From Rhodobacterales bacterium 56_14_T64 (GTDB taxonomy: Bacteria; Pseudomonadota; Alphaproteobacteria; Rhodobacterales; Rhodobacteraceae): 46,618 nucleotides of DNA. Of this stretch, positions 9,362 through 18,582 are shown piece after piece; position 1 is the first letter of the stretch; every line of letters begins with the position of its first letter. The position numbers were made by a program, and so were the translations under genes. The stretch covers positions 1 through 46,618 of the forward strand of contig MAAY01000047.1 of NCBI GenBank assembly GCA_002162795.1. The letters are read 5' to 3'. The notes under the pieces were generated by a model. The model saw only the letters and a program-made list of their open reading frames with translations, had not been told where the DNA came from and did not search any database.

Positions 9362-10858
9362 ATGCCAGATTTCTCCCTTGTTGCGGTTGCTTTTTACAAC
9401 GCACTTTCGCCAGACCAATTGTTCATTACACTTTGGGCAACGTTGCTTGGTGTGATCATCGGCATGATGCCAGGGCTGACGGCCACAATGGGCCTCGCAC
9501 TGTTGACTACTCTGACGTTTCAGATGGAAAGCGGCTCGGCCATCACCGCGCTTCTGGGGATGTATGTCGGAGCAATTTATGGCGGCAGCCGAACCGCGAT
9601 CATCCTGAATATGCCGGGTACCCCGGCCAGCGCTGCCACAACCTTGGATGGCTATCCCTTGGCCCGTCAATCGCGCGCCCGTGAAGCGCTGGGATTAGCC
9701 ACAATTGGGTCGCTATTTGGCACCCTTGTAGGGGTATTACTGTTGGTGTTCACAGCCCCATTGCTGGCGGGATATGCCCTCAAATTCGGGTCGTATGAAT
9801 TTTTCTGGCTGGCGCTGTTTGGCGTTGTCATTTCTGGGCGACTTACCTCCATGGACGATCCTCTCAAAGGGTGGATCGCCGGGTTTCTCGGTTTGATTAT
9901 CGCGATGGTCGGGCAGGAGCAGGTCTTTGCCTATGCGCGGTATAGCTTTGATTATCAGCCGCTGACCGGTGGCGTCAGTCTTATCCCAGCCATGGTTGGC
10001 GCGTTTGGGCTGGCTGAAATCCTGTCGAATATTACCGGCAGCAAGACCCCGATAATTGCGGAAAACAAAGGTCGTATCCTACCAAGATTTCGTGAGCTGT
10101 TGCGTTACTCACCAACCATTGGACGCTCTGGAGTGGCGGGCACACTGATGGGGTTGATACCTGGTGTTGGCGAAGACATCGGGGCCTGGGTATCTTACGC
10201 CATTGCCAAGCGGTTCAGCCGCGAGAAAGAGATGTTTGGCAAAGGCTCCAAAGAGGGCCTGATTGCTGCGGAAACCGGCAATTCCGCCGCAGTGCCGGGC
10301 GCGATCATTCCTGTCCTGACACTGGGCATTCCCGGGTCTGCCCCGTCAGCGGTGTTGCTGGCGGCGATGGTCATTCACGGCATTCAGCCGGGCCCGCTAA
10401 TCATGATCCAAAGTGCCGGAATGGTCTACGGCGTTGTGGCGGCCATTGTCTTGTCCGCGATCGCTATGACGCTCTATGGAATTTTGCTGACCAGCCCGTT
10501 GTTGTTGGTCTTGCGGATCCCGCGCGAACGGTTGCTGCCGATTATTTTCGTGCTCTGTGTGGTTGGTTCCTTTGCTATTGCCGCACGCGAATTTGACGTC
10601 TGGATCATGCTTGCCTTTGGTAGTTTTGGCTTTGTATTGCGGCAAATGAACTATCCGATGGCGCCGCTTGTGTTGGGTCTGGTGCTTGGGGAAATCCTCG
10701 ACAAAAGCCTGAGGCGAGGTCTGATTTTGTCCGAAGGATCACTCGAACCATTCCTGACCCGCCCGGTAAGTGCAGTTTTGGCCATCGCGACGCTGGCCAG
10801 CATTGCTGCAATTGCTATTGCGGGGTTTAAGTCTCTAAGGCCCAAAAAACAGGGCTAA
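9362..10858 (+). CDS. tctA: TTT-family large membrane subunit (TctA-like permease)
   Basis: A 498-residue polytopic permease. Family landmarks are the N-terminal GVIIGMMPGLTATMGLALL, YGGSRTAIILNMPGTPASAAT and the mirrored GLIPGVGEDIGAWVSYA/ETGNSAAVPGAIIPVLTLGIPGSAPSA in the second half, reflecting the internal duplication of TctA proteins. The ATG at 9362 follows GAGG; the longer frame from 9272 would read through the end of tctB. It completes a one-operon secondary transporter probably energised by an ion gradient. A weak inverted repeat (AAGGCCC / GGGCCTT, 10837-10869) spans the stop codon. Confidence 0.92.
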   Translation: MPDFSLVAVAFYNALSPDQLFITLWATLLGVIIGMMPGLTATMGLALLTTLTFQMESGSAITALLGMYVGAIYGGSRTAIILNMPGTPASAATTLDGYPLARQSRAREALGLATIGSLFGTLVGVLLLVFTAPLLAGYALKFGSYEFFWLALFGVVISGRLTSMDDPLKGWIAGFLGLIIAMVGQEQVFAYARYSFDYQPLTGGVSLIPAMVGAFGLAEILSNITGSKTPIIAENKGRILPRFRELLRYSPTIGRSGVAGTLMGLIPGVGEDIGAWVSYAIAKRFSREKEMFGKGSKEGLIAAETGNSAAVPGAIIPVLTLGIPGSAPSAVLLAAMVIHGIQPGPLIMIQSAGMVYGVVAAIVLSAIAMTLYGILLTSPLLLVLRIPRERLLPIIFVLCVVGSFAIAAREFDVWIMLAFGSFGFVLRQMNYPMAPLVLGLVLGEILDKSLRRGLILSEGSLEPFLTRPVSAVLAIATLASIAAIAIAGFKSLRPKKQG

Positions 10859-11183
10859 CTCTGGGCCTTGGGCGATTGTGAGACCGGGTTGTTTTGCGGT
10901 AAATGCACGCCGGTCTTGATCGGCGGATATTTCTCAGTACGTCGGCACTCTCTAAGTGAACTATGAAGCTCTGCCTCTGGCCACGTTAACACACTGATAT
11001 AAAGCAAAGAGCAGGCGGTCATGGACATGTCGGTGTCCAGATCCTTTGGAATTGCCGGTTAAATGTAACTAAATTTTGGAGATATAGCCTGCCTGTTTGG
11101 CCGCTTTTTCCGGGGACGTTCACAAATGATTAAGCCGCTGGGTGTTGAGGTGGAGCGAAGAACTCGATCTTGCCTAGGAGGGA
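10859..11183. other. Intergenic region between TTT permease and histidine kinase
   Basis: No open frame with coding character was seen. The stretch should contain the end of the uronate transcript and the promoter of the kinase gene. The most AT-rich part is about 11056-11090. I see no confident -35/-10 pair and no strong terminator with a T-run. Confidence 0.4.
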
Positions 11184-11930
11184 ATGAAAGTGTGGAGTCA
11201 ATTCAATCAGGCCGTTGCCAACCGCGCGCCGGCACCAGTCGAAAGCGATCCCAGTGATCAGGAATTTGAGAAGTTTATCTACCTGATTAGCCATGATGTG
11301 CGCGCTTCTGTCCGGGCTCTGATCGAGCTGCCACAATGGATCGAAGAAGATCTATTGGAGGAGGGCCGAGAACTGCCGGCAACAGTTACCAGAAGTATTC
11401 GAATGATGAACACGCATACGTTTCGTCTTGACCGGATGCTAAACGATTTACTAGTGCACTCGCGGATCAGCCGGATGCAGACATTCCGTGCGAACGACCT
11501 GAATGCAGCAATCGACACCGTGCTGGAAAAAGTGACTGTTCCAGAAGGGTTTAAGATAGAACGGGAACTGAATGGCCATAGTGTCTATATGGGGGAGCGG
11601 GACGTTCTCACCATGCTAGAGGCCTCCATTTCCAACTCAATCAAGCACCACGATCGCGAGTCCGGGACGATCCGGATATCTGCACAAGTGGGGTCTGGCG
11701 AATTGATCCTGGAAATCAGCGATGACGGTCCCGGAATCGACCCTGAATACCGCGAAAAGGTGTTCGAGGCGATGGCGATGCTCCAGCCGCGCGATGAAGT
11801 GGAGGGCTCCGGTATGGGGCTGACACATATTCGCAAAATTGCCGAAGACTGCGGCGGAAACGCTGAGTGGCTGGATGTGGACACTGACCGTGGCAGCCGC
11901 TTGGAAATTCGCTTGCCGCTCTATTCATGA
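11184..11930 (+). CDS. Sensor-less histidine kinase
   Basis: A 248-residue histidine kinase with only a short N-terminal tail before the dimerisation domain: the H-box FIYLISHDVRASVRAL (His about 37), an N-box EASISNSIKHHD, a D-box EISDDGPGID and a G2-box GSGMGLTHIRK of the HATPase domain. There is no signal peptide, membrane segment, PAS or GAF domain, so it is a cytoplasmic kinase whose input must come from a partner. The AGGAGG at 11176-11181 is only two bases from the ATG at 11184 but eight from an in-frame GTG at 11190, so the true start may be the GTG. A single-domain response regulator follows. Confidence 0.85.
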   Translation: MKVWSQFNQAVANRAPAPVESDPSDQEFEKFIYLISHDVRASVRALIELPQWIEEDLLEEGRELPATVTRSIRMMNTHTFRLDRMLNDLLVHSRISRMQTFRANDLNAAIDTVLEKVTVPEGFKIERELNGHSVYMGERDVLTMLEASISNSIKHHDRESGTIRISAQVGSGELILEISDDGPGIDPEYREKVFEAMAMLQPRDEVEGSGMGLTHIRKIAEDCGGNAEWLDVDTDRGSRLEIRLPLYS

Positions 11931-12029
11931 GGTTTACGTTGAGTGTGGTCGCACTATCTTTCTGTTGAGCTCCAAGCTCCCTCCTATCCGGTTGAAGGAC
12001 AGATCCAAGTCAGAGCAACCTCCCTCATG

Positions 12030-12045
12030 CCCGTATCAATACGGG
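12030..12045 (+). repeat. Perfect hairpin in the kinase-regulator intergenic leader
   Basis: CCCGTAT and ATACGGG form a perfect 7-bp inverted repeat around a two-base centre, 50 bp ahead of the response regulator start. There is no T-run, so it is more likely an operator dyad or an RNA structure between the two genes than a terminator. Confidence 0.5.
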
Positions 12046-12094
12046 ACAGACATGCCACTTAAACCTAGGCGCTAACTCCGGGGGAAAGCCTATA

Positions 12095-12484
12095 ATGCGT
12101 TCGAAATTCACAGACCCCATTCTGCATTGCCTGATCATCGAAGACAGCGAGTTTGATCAGGAAATGATGCGCCGTGCAGTTAAAGCTGCTCGGGACAAGA
12201 TACTAGTAAAGACCGTGACCACGTTGCAGGCTGCCCGCAAAGCGTTGATGGAAGGCCCTGTTTCATTTATCTTGCTGGATAACTCTCTTCCTGATGGGAA
12301 GGGCGCCGATTTTGCTGTGGAACTGGCACAATACCCCAAACTGGCCCGCATTCCGATCATAATCGCATCGGATTGGCCGTCGCCCTTTATGTGGGACAAG
12401 GCGAATGAAGCGGGCGTCAAATTTGTGGTGAGCAAGTCAGATTTCAAGCCCGAGTTGATCCGCAAGGTCCTGAACATTTCTTGA
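12095..12484 (+). CDS. Single-domain response regulator
   Basis: A 129-residue stand-alone receiver domain. The acidic pair E16-D17 (IIEDSEFD), the phospho-acceptor D62 (FILLDNSLPDGKG), the Ser switch residue near 92 (IIIASDW) and Lys114 (FVVSKSDF) are in the expected places. There is no output domain. GGGGGAAAG precedes the ATG. It is separated from the kinase by 164 bp but in the same direction, so the two are probably a cognate pair acting by protein-protein contact or phosphorelay. The target process is not evident from the neighbours. Confidence 0.85.
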   Translation: MRSKFTDPILHCLIIEDSEFDQEMMRRAVKAARDKILVKTVTTLQAARKALMEGPVSFILLDNSLPDGKGADFAVELAQYPKLARIPIIIASDWPSPFMWDKANEAGVKFVVSKSDFKPELIRKVLNIS

Positions 12485-12523
12485 CACTGTTCAGAAGGTC
12501 TGCGGCCATATGATCTCTTGATC

Positions 12524-12553
12524 TGGCTCCTTCCAATATCAAGGTTGGAGCCA
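12524..12553. terminator. Possible hairpin between convergent response regulator and ureG
   Basis: TGGCTCC and GGAGCCA form a perfect 7-bp stem with a 16-base loop in the short region where transcription from both sides ends. No T-run follows on either strand, so termination activity is uncertain. Confidence 0.35.
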
Positions 12554-12651
12554 AATCAGTGCCCTGTTCCACTGACGTTTCATTGCTGTAGCGTCGAGCA
12601 GGATCAGCGACTTTTCAATCCCTCTGACATATCGCCGAGACACTGGCCAAA

Positions 12652-13272
12652 TCAGCTGATGGAAAACCCGCCGACCTCGGCAAGTTGCGCCACGATCTCC
12701 GAGATGCCCTTGTTGTGTTTCAGGCTGGCGAAGAAATGTGGCCCGTCGCCGCGCATGCGTTTTGCGTCCCGGTCCATCACCTCCAGCGAGGCGCCGACAT
12801 AGGGGGCCAGATCTGTTTTGTTGATGACCAATATATCAGACCGGGTGATCGCCGGGCCGCCTTTGCGCGGGATTTCTTCGCCAGCAGCAACGTCGATGAC
12901 ATAGATGGTCACGTCGGCTAGTTCGGGGCTAAAGGTAGCTGACAGATTATCGCCGCCGCTTTCAATCAACACAATCTCTAGGTCTGGATGTCGGCCCTGC
13001 ATCTCAGCAATTGCGGCCAGGTTGATCGAGGCATCTTCGCGGATTGCAGTATGCGGGCAGCCGCCGGTTTCCACGCCAATCACCCGGTCTTGCGGCAGGA
13101 TCTGCATGCGCATCAGCGCCTCGGCATCTTCCTGTGTGTAGATGTCGTTGGTTATGACACCGATCGAGTGGGTCTTGGACAAGATGCGCGCCAGAGCAGC
13201 GGTCAGAGTGGTCTTGCCTGCTCCGACCGGGCCGCCGATGCCAATCCGTAAAGGACCATTGAATGTGCTCAT
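12652..13272 (-). CDS. ureG: Urease accessory GTPase UreG
   Basis: A 206-residue SIMIBI-class GTPase that delivers nickel to apo-urease in the UreDFG complex. The P-loop GGPVGAGKT lies at residues 13-21. The metal-binding Cys-Pro-His of the family is seen in [15 protein letters not shown], and [13 protein letters not shown] is the G4 region. Length is standard. It is the last gene of the urease operon and its start overlaps the ureF stop by four bases. Confidence 0.96.
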   Translation of the reverse strand: MSTFNGPLRIGIGGPVGAGKTTLTAALARILSKTHSIGVITNDIYTQEDAEALMRMQILPQDRVIGVETGGCPHTAIREDASINLAAIAEMQGRHPDLEIVLIESGGDNLSATFSPELADVTIYVIDVAAGEEIPRKGGPAITRSDILVINKTDLAPYVGASLEVMDRDAKRMRGDGPHFFASLKHNKGISEIVAQLAEVGGFSIS

Positions 13273-13940
13273 GAGCGAAACATCCTTGAATATTGGGTTT
13301 CATGTTGCATCGACTTGATGTCGGCCAAAAAGCAGGATCCGCTAAGATCGGATATATCCGACTTAAGTGCATCCTGCGCCAATTGGGCGATCAAAGGGGC
13401 CAGGCCTGTCAGGATGCGCTGGCCCTCCACTTGGCCCACCGGCATCAACCGCTGCGCCGCGGCCACAAGGTTAGACACAAAGGAATGCAGATACATATGC
13501 ACCGTCGCCTCCAGCGGCAGATCGTGCAGCCGTGCGGCATAGCCAAGTGCAACAGGGTAGGTCAGCTTGGCAATCTCGTGGCCGGATATCGCGGCTGTTG
13601 TCTGGCAAAACGCCGCGCCCTGCAGATTGGTTTCCGCCAGGCGCTCTTTGGACGGAGCAAAGGCGCGTGCCATCTGGTCAATGTCCTGTAAGTCTTCGGC
13701 ATCCCTGTGGCGATAGGCTGCGACCAGCAATATTGGATCACTGTAGCCGGCACCGCTGGTCAGTAGATCCTCTAGCCAAAGCCTCAGATCATCAACCGAG
13801 CCAATGGCCCCGGTCTCCACCGCAGCTTCCAGCCCATGGGAATAGGCAAAGGCCCCGACCGGGTAGGCGGGGGACAGCCATTGCTGCAACAGCGTGATGC
13901 CTGGATCAATGCGCATGCGAATGGGTGCGCCCGTGGCCAT
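13269..13940 (-). CDS. ureF: Urease accessory protein UreF
   Basis: A 223-residue all-helical urease maturation protein that bridges UreD and UreG. Typical segments are [22 protein letters not shown] near the N-terminus and a C-terminal [14 protein letters not shown] tail. The ATG at 13940 lies 35 bases inside ureE but has an AAGGCGG site, whereas the next ATG (13916) has none. The stop overlaps the ureG start. Confidence 0.94.
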   Translation of the reverse strand: MATGAPIRMRIDPGITLLQQWLSPAYPVGAFAYSHGLEAAVETGAIGSVDDLRLWLEDLLTSGAGYSDPILLVAAYRHRDAEDLQDIDQMARAFAPSKERLAETNLQGAAFCQTTAAISGHEIAKLTYPVALGYAARLHDLPLEATVHMYLHSFVSNLVAAAQRLMPVGQVEGQRILTGLAPLIAQLAQDALKSDISDLSGSCFLADIKSMQHETQYSRMFRS

Positions 13941-14361
13941 AGGCGCCGCCTTCGGGGGTAAAGGCCTCGGTGACCTCGGTCAGTGTCGCGCCCAACAGGA
14001 TCAGCATGTCGTGGATTACGTGGTCGTGCTGGATCAGCAGGCGGGTTGGCTCGATCTGGCAGGGGGTGTGGCGATTGCCAATATGCCAGGCCAGAGGGGT
14101 CAGGTCATCACCGGTAATCTGCAGCAGTTTTTCTGGGGCCGCGATCACCTCGATCTCGCCGCCACCTTCCAGCATCAGCACGCCCTTGTGGTCCAGTGAT
14201 GTGGTTTGGGGCAGATCGATCAGCAGTTTTTCACCCGCTTGGGTGGTCAGCACTTTGCGGCGCATGAAACGCGCGTCGTAGTCAAGCACAACCCGATCAA
14301 CCGGGGCCGGGTCATGCGCATGGCCGTGATAGGCACGGCAGGTCATCGACGGGACGCTCAT
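13906..14361 (-). CDS. ureE: Urease accessory nickel chaperone UreE
   Basis: A 151-residue nickel-binding metallochaperone. It has the peptide-binding-like N-terminal half, the Ni-site region LAWHIGNRHTPCQIE, and a short His-rich tail ending [10 protein letters not shown] use the ATG at 14361, which has AAGGGGC just upstream, instead of an in-frame start at 14403 that would add 14 unlikely residues. It overlaps ureF. Confidence 0.94.
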   Translation of the reverse strand: MSVPSMTCRAYHGHAHDPAPVDRVVLDYDARFMRRKVLTTQAGEKLLIDLPQTTSLDHKGVLMLEGGGEIEVIAAPEKLLQITGDDLTPLAWHIGNRHTPCQIEPTRLLIQHDHVIHDMLILLGATLTEVTEAFTPEGGAYGHGRTHSHAH

Positions 14362-14386
14362 GTCAGCGCCCCTTGATGGGTATGGC

Positions 14387-14611
14387 TTACATCCAGTGAC
14401 CAAAGACGTGCATCACGATGTCTTCGCGACGCAGGCCTTTTTTCGCCAGTTGTTCGTCGCTCAGCGCCTGCAGTTGCAGGATCTGCAAATAGCGCGGGTT
14501 GGCTTCGGCCACGTTGATCAGACCGTTGAAAATGGCCGACAGGCTGCGCTTGAGAACAGCGAAAGGGGACCGGACGGATACTGCTGTCTGTGTTGTTGCT
14601 GCGATTGCCAT
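14387..14611 (-). CDS. DUF1127 small protein inside the urease operon
   Basis: A 74-residue protein whose C-terminal half (NPRYLQILQLQALSDEQLAKKGLRREDIVMHVFGH) has the arrangement of the DUF1127/YjiS family: an Arg/Leu-rich helix, LxxLxDxxLxxxGLxRxDI, then a short tail. Members occur throughout Rhodobacteraceae, and some have been linked to RNA binding or nutrient responses. It lies between ureC and ureE, which is not part of the standard urease set. An AGGAG site precedes the ATG, and two adjacent dyads lie directly upstream, suggesting that it has its own regulation. Confidence 0.75.
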   Translation of the reverse strand: MAIAATTQTAVSVRSPFAVLKRSLSAIFNGLINVAEANPRYLQILQLQALSDEQLAKKGLRREDIVMHVFGHWM

Positions 14612-14630
14612 TGGAGCATACTCCTGAATT

Positions 14631-14677
14631 TGTGATCATGTTCTGTTGATCACAGAAGTATGCTGCATGTGCAGCAT
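14631..14677 (-). promoter_or_regulatory. Two adjacent perfect inverted repeats upstream of the DUF1127 gene
   Basis: TGTGATCA (14631-14638) and TGATCACA (14647-14654) are perfect complements with an 8-base spacer. Six bases further lie ATGCTGCA (14660-14667) and TGCAGCAT (14670-14677), perfect with a two-base centre. Both sit in the ureC-DUF1127 gap. They could be operators for an internal promoter or RNA hairpins limiting read-through from ureC. There is no T-run. Confidence 0.55.
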
Positions 14678-14751
14678 GCACCAGTGTTGGTTGGGAAGTT
14701 CCGTCATGCGCTGAGGACATACCGTCATTAAAATTTTGCATATTCAGCCTC

Positions 14752-16461
14752 TTAGAACAGGAAGTAGCGTTGGGCCATCGGCAGCACTTCGGCTGGCTGA
14801 CAGGTCAGTAACTCGCCATCGGCGCGTACTTCATAGGTTTCAGGGTTCACTTCCATATGCGGAGTGGCATTGTTCAGGATCAGGTCCGACTTGCCAATGT
14901 TGCGGGTGTTGCGCACGGCCACGGTCTGTTTGGCCAGGCCCAGTTTATCCCGCAGGCCATCCGCCTGCGCTGCCTCAGACACAAAGGTCACAGAGCTGTT
15001 TTCCAGTGAACGGCCAAGGGCGCCAAACATCGGTCGGGTATAGACTGGCTGCGGTGTTGGGATTGACGCATTGGGGTCGCCCATCTGCGCACAAACGATA
15101 GTACCCGACATCAAGATCATCTCGGGCTTGACCCCAAAGAACGCCGGGTTCCACAGCACCAGATCGGCGCGTTTGCCTTCAGCGATGCTGCCAATCTCAT
15201 GGGAAATGCCATGGGCGATGGCCGGGTTGATGGTGTATTTGGCAATATAGCGCCGCACCCGGAAGTTATCGTTTTCGCCGGTCTCCTCACTCAGACGCCC
15301 GCGCTGTTTCTTCATCTTGTCGGCGGTCTGCCAGGTGCGGATCAGCACTTCGCCGACACGGCCCATGGCCTGACTGTCCGACGCAATGATCGAAAACGCA
15401 CCCATGTCATGCAGGATATCTTCTGCGGCAATGGTCTCGCGGCGGATACGGCTCTCGGCAAAGGCGACGTCTTCGGGGATCGACTTGTCCAGATGGTGAC
15501 AGACCATCAGCATATCCAGATGCTCTTCCAGCGTGTTGACAGTGAAGGGCCGCGTCGGGTTGGTCGATGACGGCAGCACGTGCTCTTCGCCACAGATCTT
15601 GATGATGTCCGGTGCGTGACCACCACCTGCGCCCTCGGTGTGAAAGGCGTGGATGGTGCGGCCCTTCATGGCGCCAAGAGTATGTTCTACAAAACCGCTC
15701 TCGTTCAATGTATCGGTATGGATCATCACCTGAACATCCATCGCATCGGCCACACTCAGGCAGCAGTCGATGGTCGCAGGGGTGGTGCCCCAATCCTCAT
15801 GCAGCTTCAGTGCACAGGCACCGCCCTTCACTTGTTCTTCCAAAGCAAAGGGCAGGCTAGCGTTGCCCTTTCCAGCAAAGGCCAGGTTCATCGGCAGCGC
15901 GTCTGCGGCCTGCATCATGCGCCCAAGGTGCCAGGCACCGGGGGTACAGGTGGTGGCCAAAGTGCCATGCGCCGGCCCGGTGCCACCGCCCAGCATGGTG
16001 GTCAGGCCCGAATGCAACGCGTCTTCGATCTGTTGTGGGCAGATGAAATGAATATGGCTGTCAAAGCCGCCAGCGGTCAGGATCCTGCCTTCGCCCGCGA
16101 TGATCTCGGTTCCGGGGCCAATGATGATATCCACGCCGGGTTGCGTGTCCGGGTTTCCAGCCTTGCCCAGCTTGGCAATGCGCCCGTCTTTCAGCCCCAC
16201 ATCCGCCTTGAAGATGCCTGAGTGATCAACGATCAGTGCATTGGTAATCACCGTATCCACAGCCCCGTCAGAGCGGGTGATTTGCGATTGCCCCATGCCA
16301 TCGCGGATCACCTTGCCACCGCCAAATTTGACCTCTTCGCCGTAAGTAGTGAGGTCTTTTTCCACCTCGATGATCAGATCAGTATCAGCCAGACGCAGAC
16401 GGTCGCCTGTGGTGGGGCCATACATCGCGGCATAGTCGGAACGTTTAATCTTGGCGGGCAT
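14752..16461 (-). CDS. ureC: Urease alpha subunit UreC
   Basis: A 569-residue catalytic subunit hydrolysing urea to ammonia and carbamate. The nickel-ligand HIHFICPQQ, the carbamylated-Lys region [39 protein letters not shown], the flap region VCHHLD and the distal [11 protein letters not shown] are all present. Length is standard. The ATG directly follows the stop of the preceding 175-aa ORF. Together with UreA and UreB it forms the cytoplasmic apoenzyme activated by UreDEFG. Confidence 0.98.
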   Translation of the reverse strand: MPAKIKRSDYAAMYGPTTGDRLRLADTDLIIEVEKDLTTYGEEVKFGGGKVIRDGMGQSQITRSDGAVDTVITNALIVDHSGIFKADVGLKDGRIAKLGKAGNPDTQPGVDIIIGPGTEIIAGEGRILTAGGFDSHIHFICPQQIEDALHSGLTTMLGGGTGPAHGTLATTCTPGAWHLGRMMQAADALPMNLAFAGKGNASLPFALEEQVKGGACALKLHEDWGTTPATIDCCLSVADAMDVQVMIHTDTLNESGFVEHTLGAMKGRTIHAFHTEGAGGGHAPDIIKICGEEHVLPSSTNPTRPFTVNTLEEHLDMLMVCHHLDKSIPEDVAFAESRIRRETIAAEDILHDMGAFSIIASDSQAMGRVGEVLIRTWQTADKMKKQRGRLSEETGENDNFRVRRYIAKYTINPAIAHGISHEIGSIAEGKRADLVLWNPAFFGVKPEMILMSGTIVCAQMGDPNASIPTPQPVYTRPMFGALGRSLENSSVTFVSEAAQADGLRDKLGLAKQTVAVRNTRNIGKSDLILNNATPHMEVNPETYEVRADGELLTCQPAEVLPMAQRYFLF

Positions 16462-16989
16462 TTACGGGGCACCTTCATTTTTGGCGATGATTGTTGTCAG
16501 GCGGACAACGCAATCAGACAATTTGTCTAGACCAATGAAAAAAATCTTCGTTGCACTAGTTCGGTCCGAGGATACAAAGAAACCCGGATTTCCATTCGGT
16601 GTTGGCCAATTCAAATTCAGCAGACGATGATGAATGATTTGGTGGCACAATTCCTGGACAGTTAGATTGTAGCTTTGGTTCAGTTGGAATTTTGGACCGA
16701 TACTGCCGGGAAGTGAAAGTTGAGATTTTCCAAAGTCCACAATCTCCTCAGGGGCGGTTCTTAGATCGTTGAAATTTCCGCCAACCGCCCCGGAAGCTAC
16801 GCAGGAATCAGCTTCTTCGATTAGCCGTCGCAAGAAAAACGCGAAATTTAGAAGCCGTTTTTCAAATTCGAAAACCGAAAGACCGGCCTCTTCAAAGCTT
16901 TCCTCTCCCCCTAGATTATTGAAGGATAGCCATAATTCCTCGTCATTCTCAGCCAAGAAGTCTGCCCATTTTTCCAACGCAAAAATCAA
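16462..16989 (-). CDS. Hypothetical protein inserted between ureB and ureC
   Basis: A 175-residue soluble protein that I do not recognise, although the segment [18 protein letters not shown] followed by GFFVSSD resembles a widespread family of uncharacterised small proteins. It is acidic and helical at the N-terminus ([15 protein letters not shown]). It starts with TTG, overlapping the ureB stop by four bases, and its TAA abuts the ureC ATG, so it is translationally embedded in the urease operon. Base composition is clearly more AT-rich than in ureB and ureC, which points to later acquisition. It is not one of the known urease subunits or accessory proteins. Confidence 0.7.
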   Translation of the reverse strand: MIFALEKWADFLAENDEELWLSFNNLGGEESFEEAGLSVFEFEKRLLNFAFFLRRLIEEADSCVASGAVGGNFNDLRTAPEEIVDFGKSQLSLPGSIGPKFQLNQSYNLTVQELCHQIIHHRLLNLNWPTPNGNPGFFVSSDRTSATKIFFIGLDKLSDCVVRLTTIIAKNEGAP

Positions 16990-17291
16990 AGCGCGCCCAT
17001 AACCTTTTGATTAAACCCATACACACGGCGTGCCCCTGAAATCGGGATCAAGTTCACCTCGCGCCGCTGACCGGGCTCAAACCGAACTGCAGTGCCTGCG
17101 GCGATATCCAGTCGCGTGCCGTAGGCCGCATCGCGGTCGAACTCTAGGCCAGGGTTGCTTTCGGCGAAGTGGTAGTGACTGCCCACCTGAATCGGGCGGT
17201 CACCGGTGTTGGCGACCATCAGCGTCACCGCCTGCGCTCCCTCATTCAGCACCAGATCGCCCTCAGCCGGAAACAGCTCTCCGGGGATCAT
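16986..17291 (-). CDS. ureB: Urease beta subunit UreB
   Basis: A 101-residue non-catalytic urease subunit. Family landmarks are [16 protein letters not shown] at the start, [18 protein letters not shown] and [21 protein letters not shown] near the end. The start overlaps the stop of the small His-rich gene (ATGA). Confidence 0.97.
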   Translation of the reverse strand: MIPGELFPAEGDLVLNEGAQAVTLMVANTGDRPIQVGSHYHFAESNPGLEFDRDAAYGTRLDIAAGTAVRFEPGQRREVNLIPISGARRVYGFNQKVMGAL

Positions 17292-17458
17292 TTGCGGGTG
17301 TTCCGGGCGTAGGCCAGAACGGATGCGCCAGCGATAGCCGTCAGACCCAGCACTAGCGGTAACCAGCTGCTGGCCTCGTGCGGGTGGATATGCGGGCCGC
17401 TGTGGGCCAGGGCAGGGGAGGCAAAGGCCATCAATGGCAGTAGTGTCAGAGTTTTCAT
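17288..17458 (-). CDS. Small secreted or membrane His-rich protein between ureA and ureB
   Basis: A 56-residue protein with a signal peptide ([18 protein letters not shown]), a short His-rich segment ([10 protein letters not shown]), a single transmembrane helix ([19 protein letters not shown]) and a basic end. If cleaved, the His cluster would begin the mature protein on the periplasmic side. AGGA precedes the ATG. No enzyme-like content is visible. A role in periplasmic metal (nickel) binding is inferred only from the His cluster and the urease context. Confidence 0.75.
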   Translation of the reverse strand: MKTLTLLPLMAFASPALAHSGPHIHPHEASSWLPLVLGLTAIAGASVLAYARNTRK

Positions 17459-17468
17459 CTCAATGTCC

Positions 17469-17771
17469 TTATCGAATGGGGTTGTGAACGGTGACCAGTT
17501 TGGTGCCGTCGGGGAATGTCGCCTCAACCTGCACCTCGGGGATCATCTCAGCGATGCCGTCCATGCATTGCTCTACCGTGACGATTTCGGCCCCGGCTTC
17601 CATCATGTCGGCAACCGAGCGGCCATCGCGGGCACCTTCAACAACGGCGTCGGTGATCAGGGCAATCGCCTCGGGGAAGTTCAGCTTGACGCCACGGGCC
17701 AATCGCTTGCGGGCGACCTCGGCCGCCATGGCGATCAGCAGCTTGTCTTTTTCACGGGGGGTCAGGTTCAT
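17469..17771 (-). CDS. ureA: Urease gamma subunit UreA
   Basis: A 100-residue urease gamma subunit starting [12 protein letters not shown], with the typical [13 protein letters not shown] and [17 protein letters not shown] segments and the end [15 protein letters not shown]. The ATG at 17771 follows GGAG and lies one base after the ureD stop; a longer in-frame start at 17801 would run into ureD. Confidence 0.97.
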   Translation of the reverse strand: MNLTPREKDKLLIAMAAEVARKRLARGVKLNFPEAIALITDAVVEGARDGRSVADMMEAGAEIVTVEQCMDGIAEMIPEVQVEATFPDGTKLVTVHNPIR

Positions 17772-17772
17772 G

Positions 17773-18582
17773 TCATAGTCTCCAGCACAGCGGCAAGCCA
17801 TTGTCGGTCAGCCGGTCAAGAATGGGTAAAAGCGATTTGCGCAGCACAAAACTGTCTTCGGCCAGTAGCCGCATCACCAACAGATCATTGCCAATCAGGG
17901 ATACGCCGCCGGTTTTGGGCAGGGCATCGCGGATAAACGCCAGATGACGTTCGGCATCGGGGGCGGTAAAAATGACATTGGCCATAGATTGTGCGCCATT
18001 GGCCACAGCTGGCCGGGCCAGTCGAGCGGTGACATCCCCATCCAGTTTTACCGCGTCATAATAAAGACGCTGCCCGGACCGGCGAATGTCGATACGATCA
18101 CAGAAATGGGCCTGTGTCAGGGTTTCGCCCATGGCAACCCGGCCAAACACCAATGGCTCGACAATCAGCAATTCCGCATCCTCTGCCAGATCAGCGGTCA
18201 GTCGGCGTTGGAACGCGCAGTGGTTATACAGAATGGTTTCCTGAGGCATCCAGTTTAGGCGGGCACCTGATCCAACACGCAGACGGGTGTCCATTCGACC
18301 CATCTGGCCGGGTTGCGCACGATAAACCCGTTCAGCGGCCTGTGTTGTCAGTGTCATATCACAGGCGTCGCCAGCCTCGGCCGCAATGGAAAAACGGTCC
18401 CCGCCGGTGATGCCGCCAGCCGTATTGATCATCACCGCCTCAAACCCCGAGGCCCTGCGGGGAAACAGCAGTTTCAGCGCACCGGATTGACGCAGGTTTG
18501 CCAACCGGGTCTTGCCATTTTTCAGATGCGCAACAACCCGCGTCGCGCCAATGGCGCGCGGTTGATCTGTGACGGCTGCCAC
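17773..18582 (-). CDS. ureD: Urease accessory protein UreD
   Basis: A 269-residue urease maturation scaffold protein. Characteristic parts are [46 protein letters not shown] and FGRVAMGE. No in-frame ATG exists upstream before a stop, so translation most likely starts at the GTG at 18582, although its ribosome binding site is weak. It is the first gene of the urease operon and diverges from urtA. Confidence 0.94.
   Translation of the reverse strand: MAAVTDQPRAIGATRVVAHLKNGKTRLANLRQSGALKLLFPRRASGFEAVMINTAGGITGGDRFSIAAEAGDACDMTLTTQAAERVYRAQPGQMGRMDTRLRVGSGARLNWMPQETILYNHCAFQRRLTADLAEDAELLIVEPLVFGRVAMGETLTQAHFCDRIDIRRSGQRLYYDAVKLDGDVTARLARPAVANGAQSMANVIFTAPDAERHLAFIRDALPKTGGVSLIGNDLLVMRLLAEDSFVLRKSLLPILDRLTDNGLPLCWRL

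Noticed and set aside
15580-16221. Plus-strand frame of 213 codons antisense to ureC
   Set aside because: ureC is unmistakable on the other strand. The frame reflects high GC and codon bias only.
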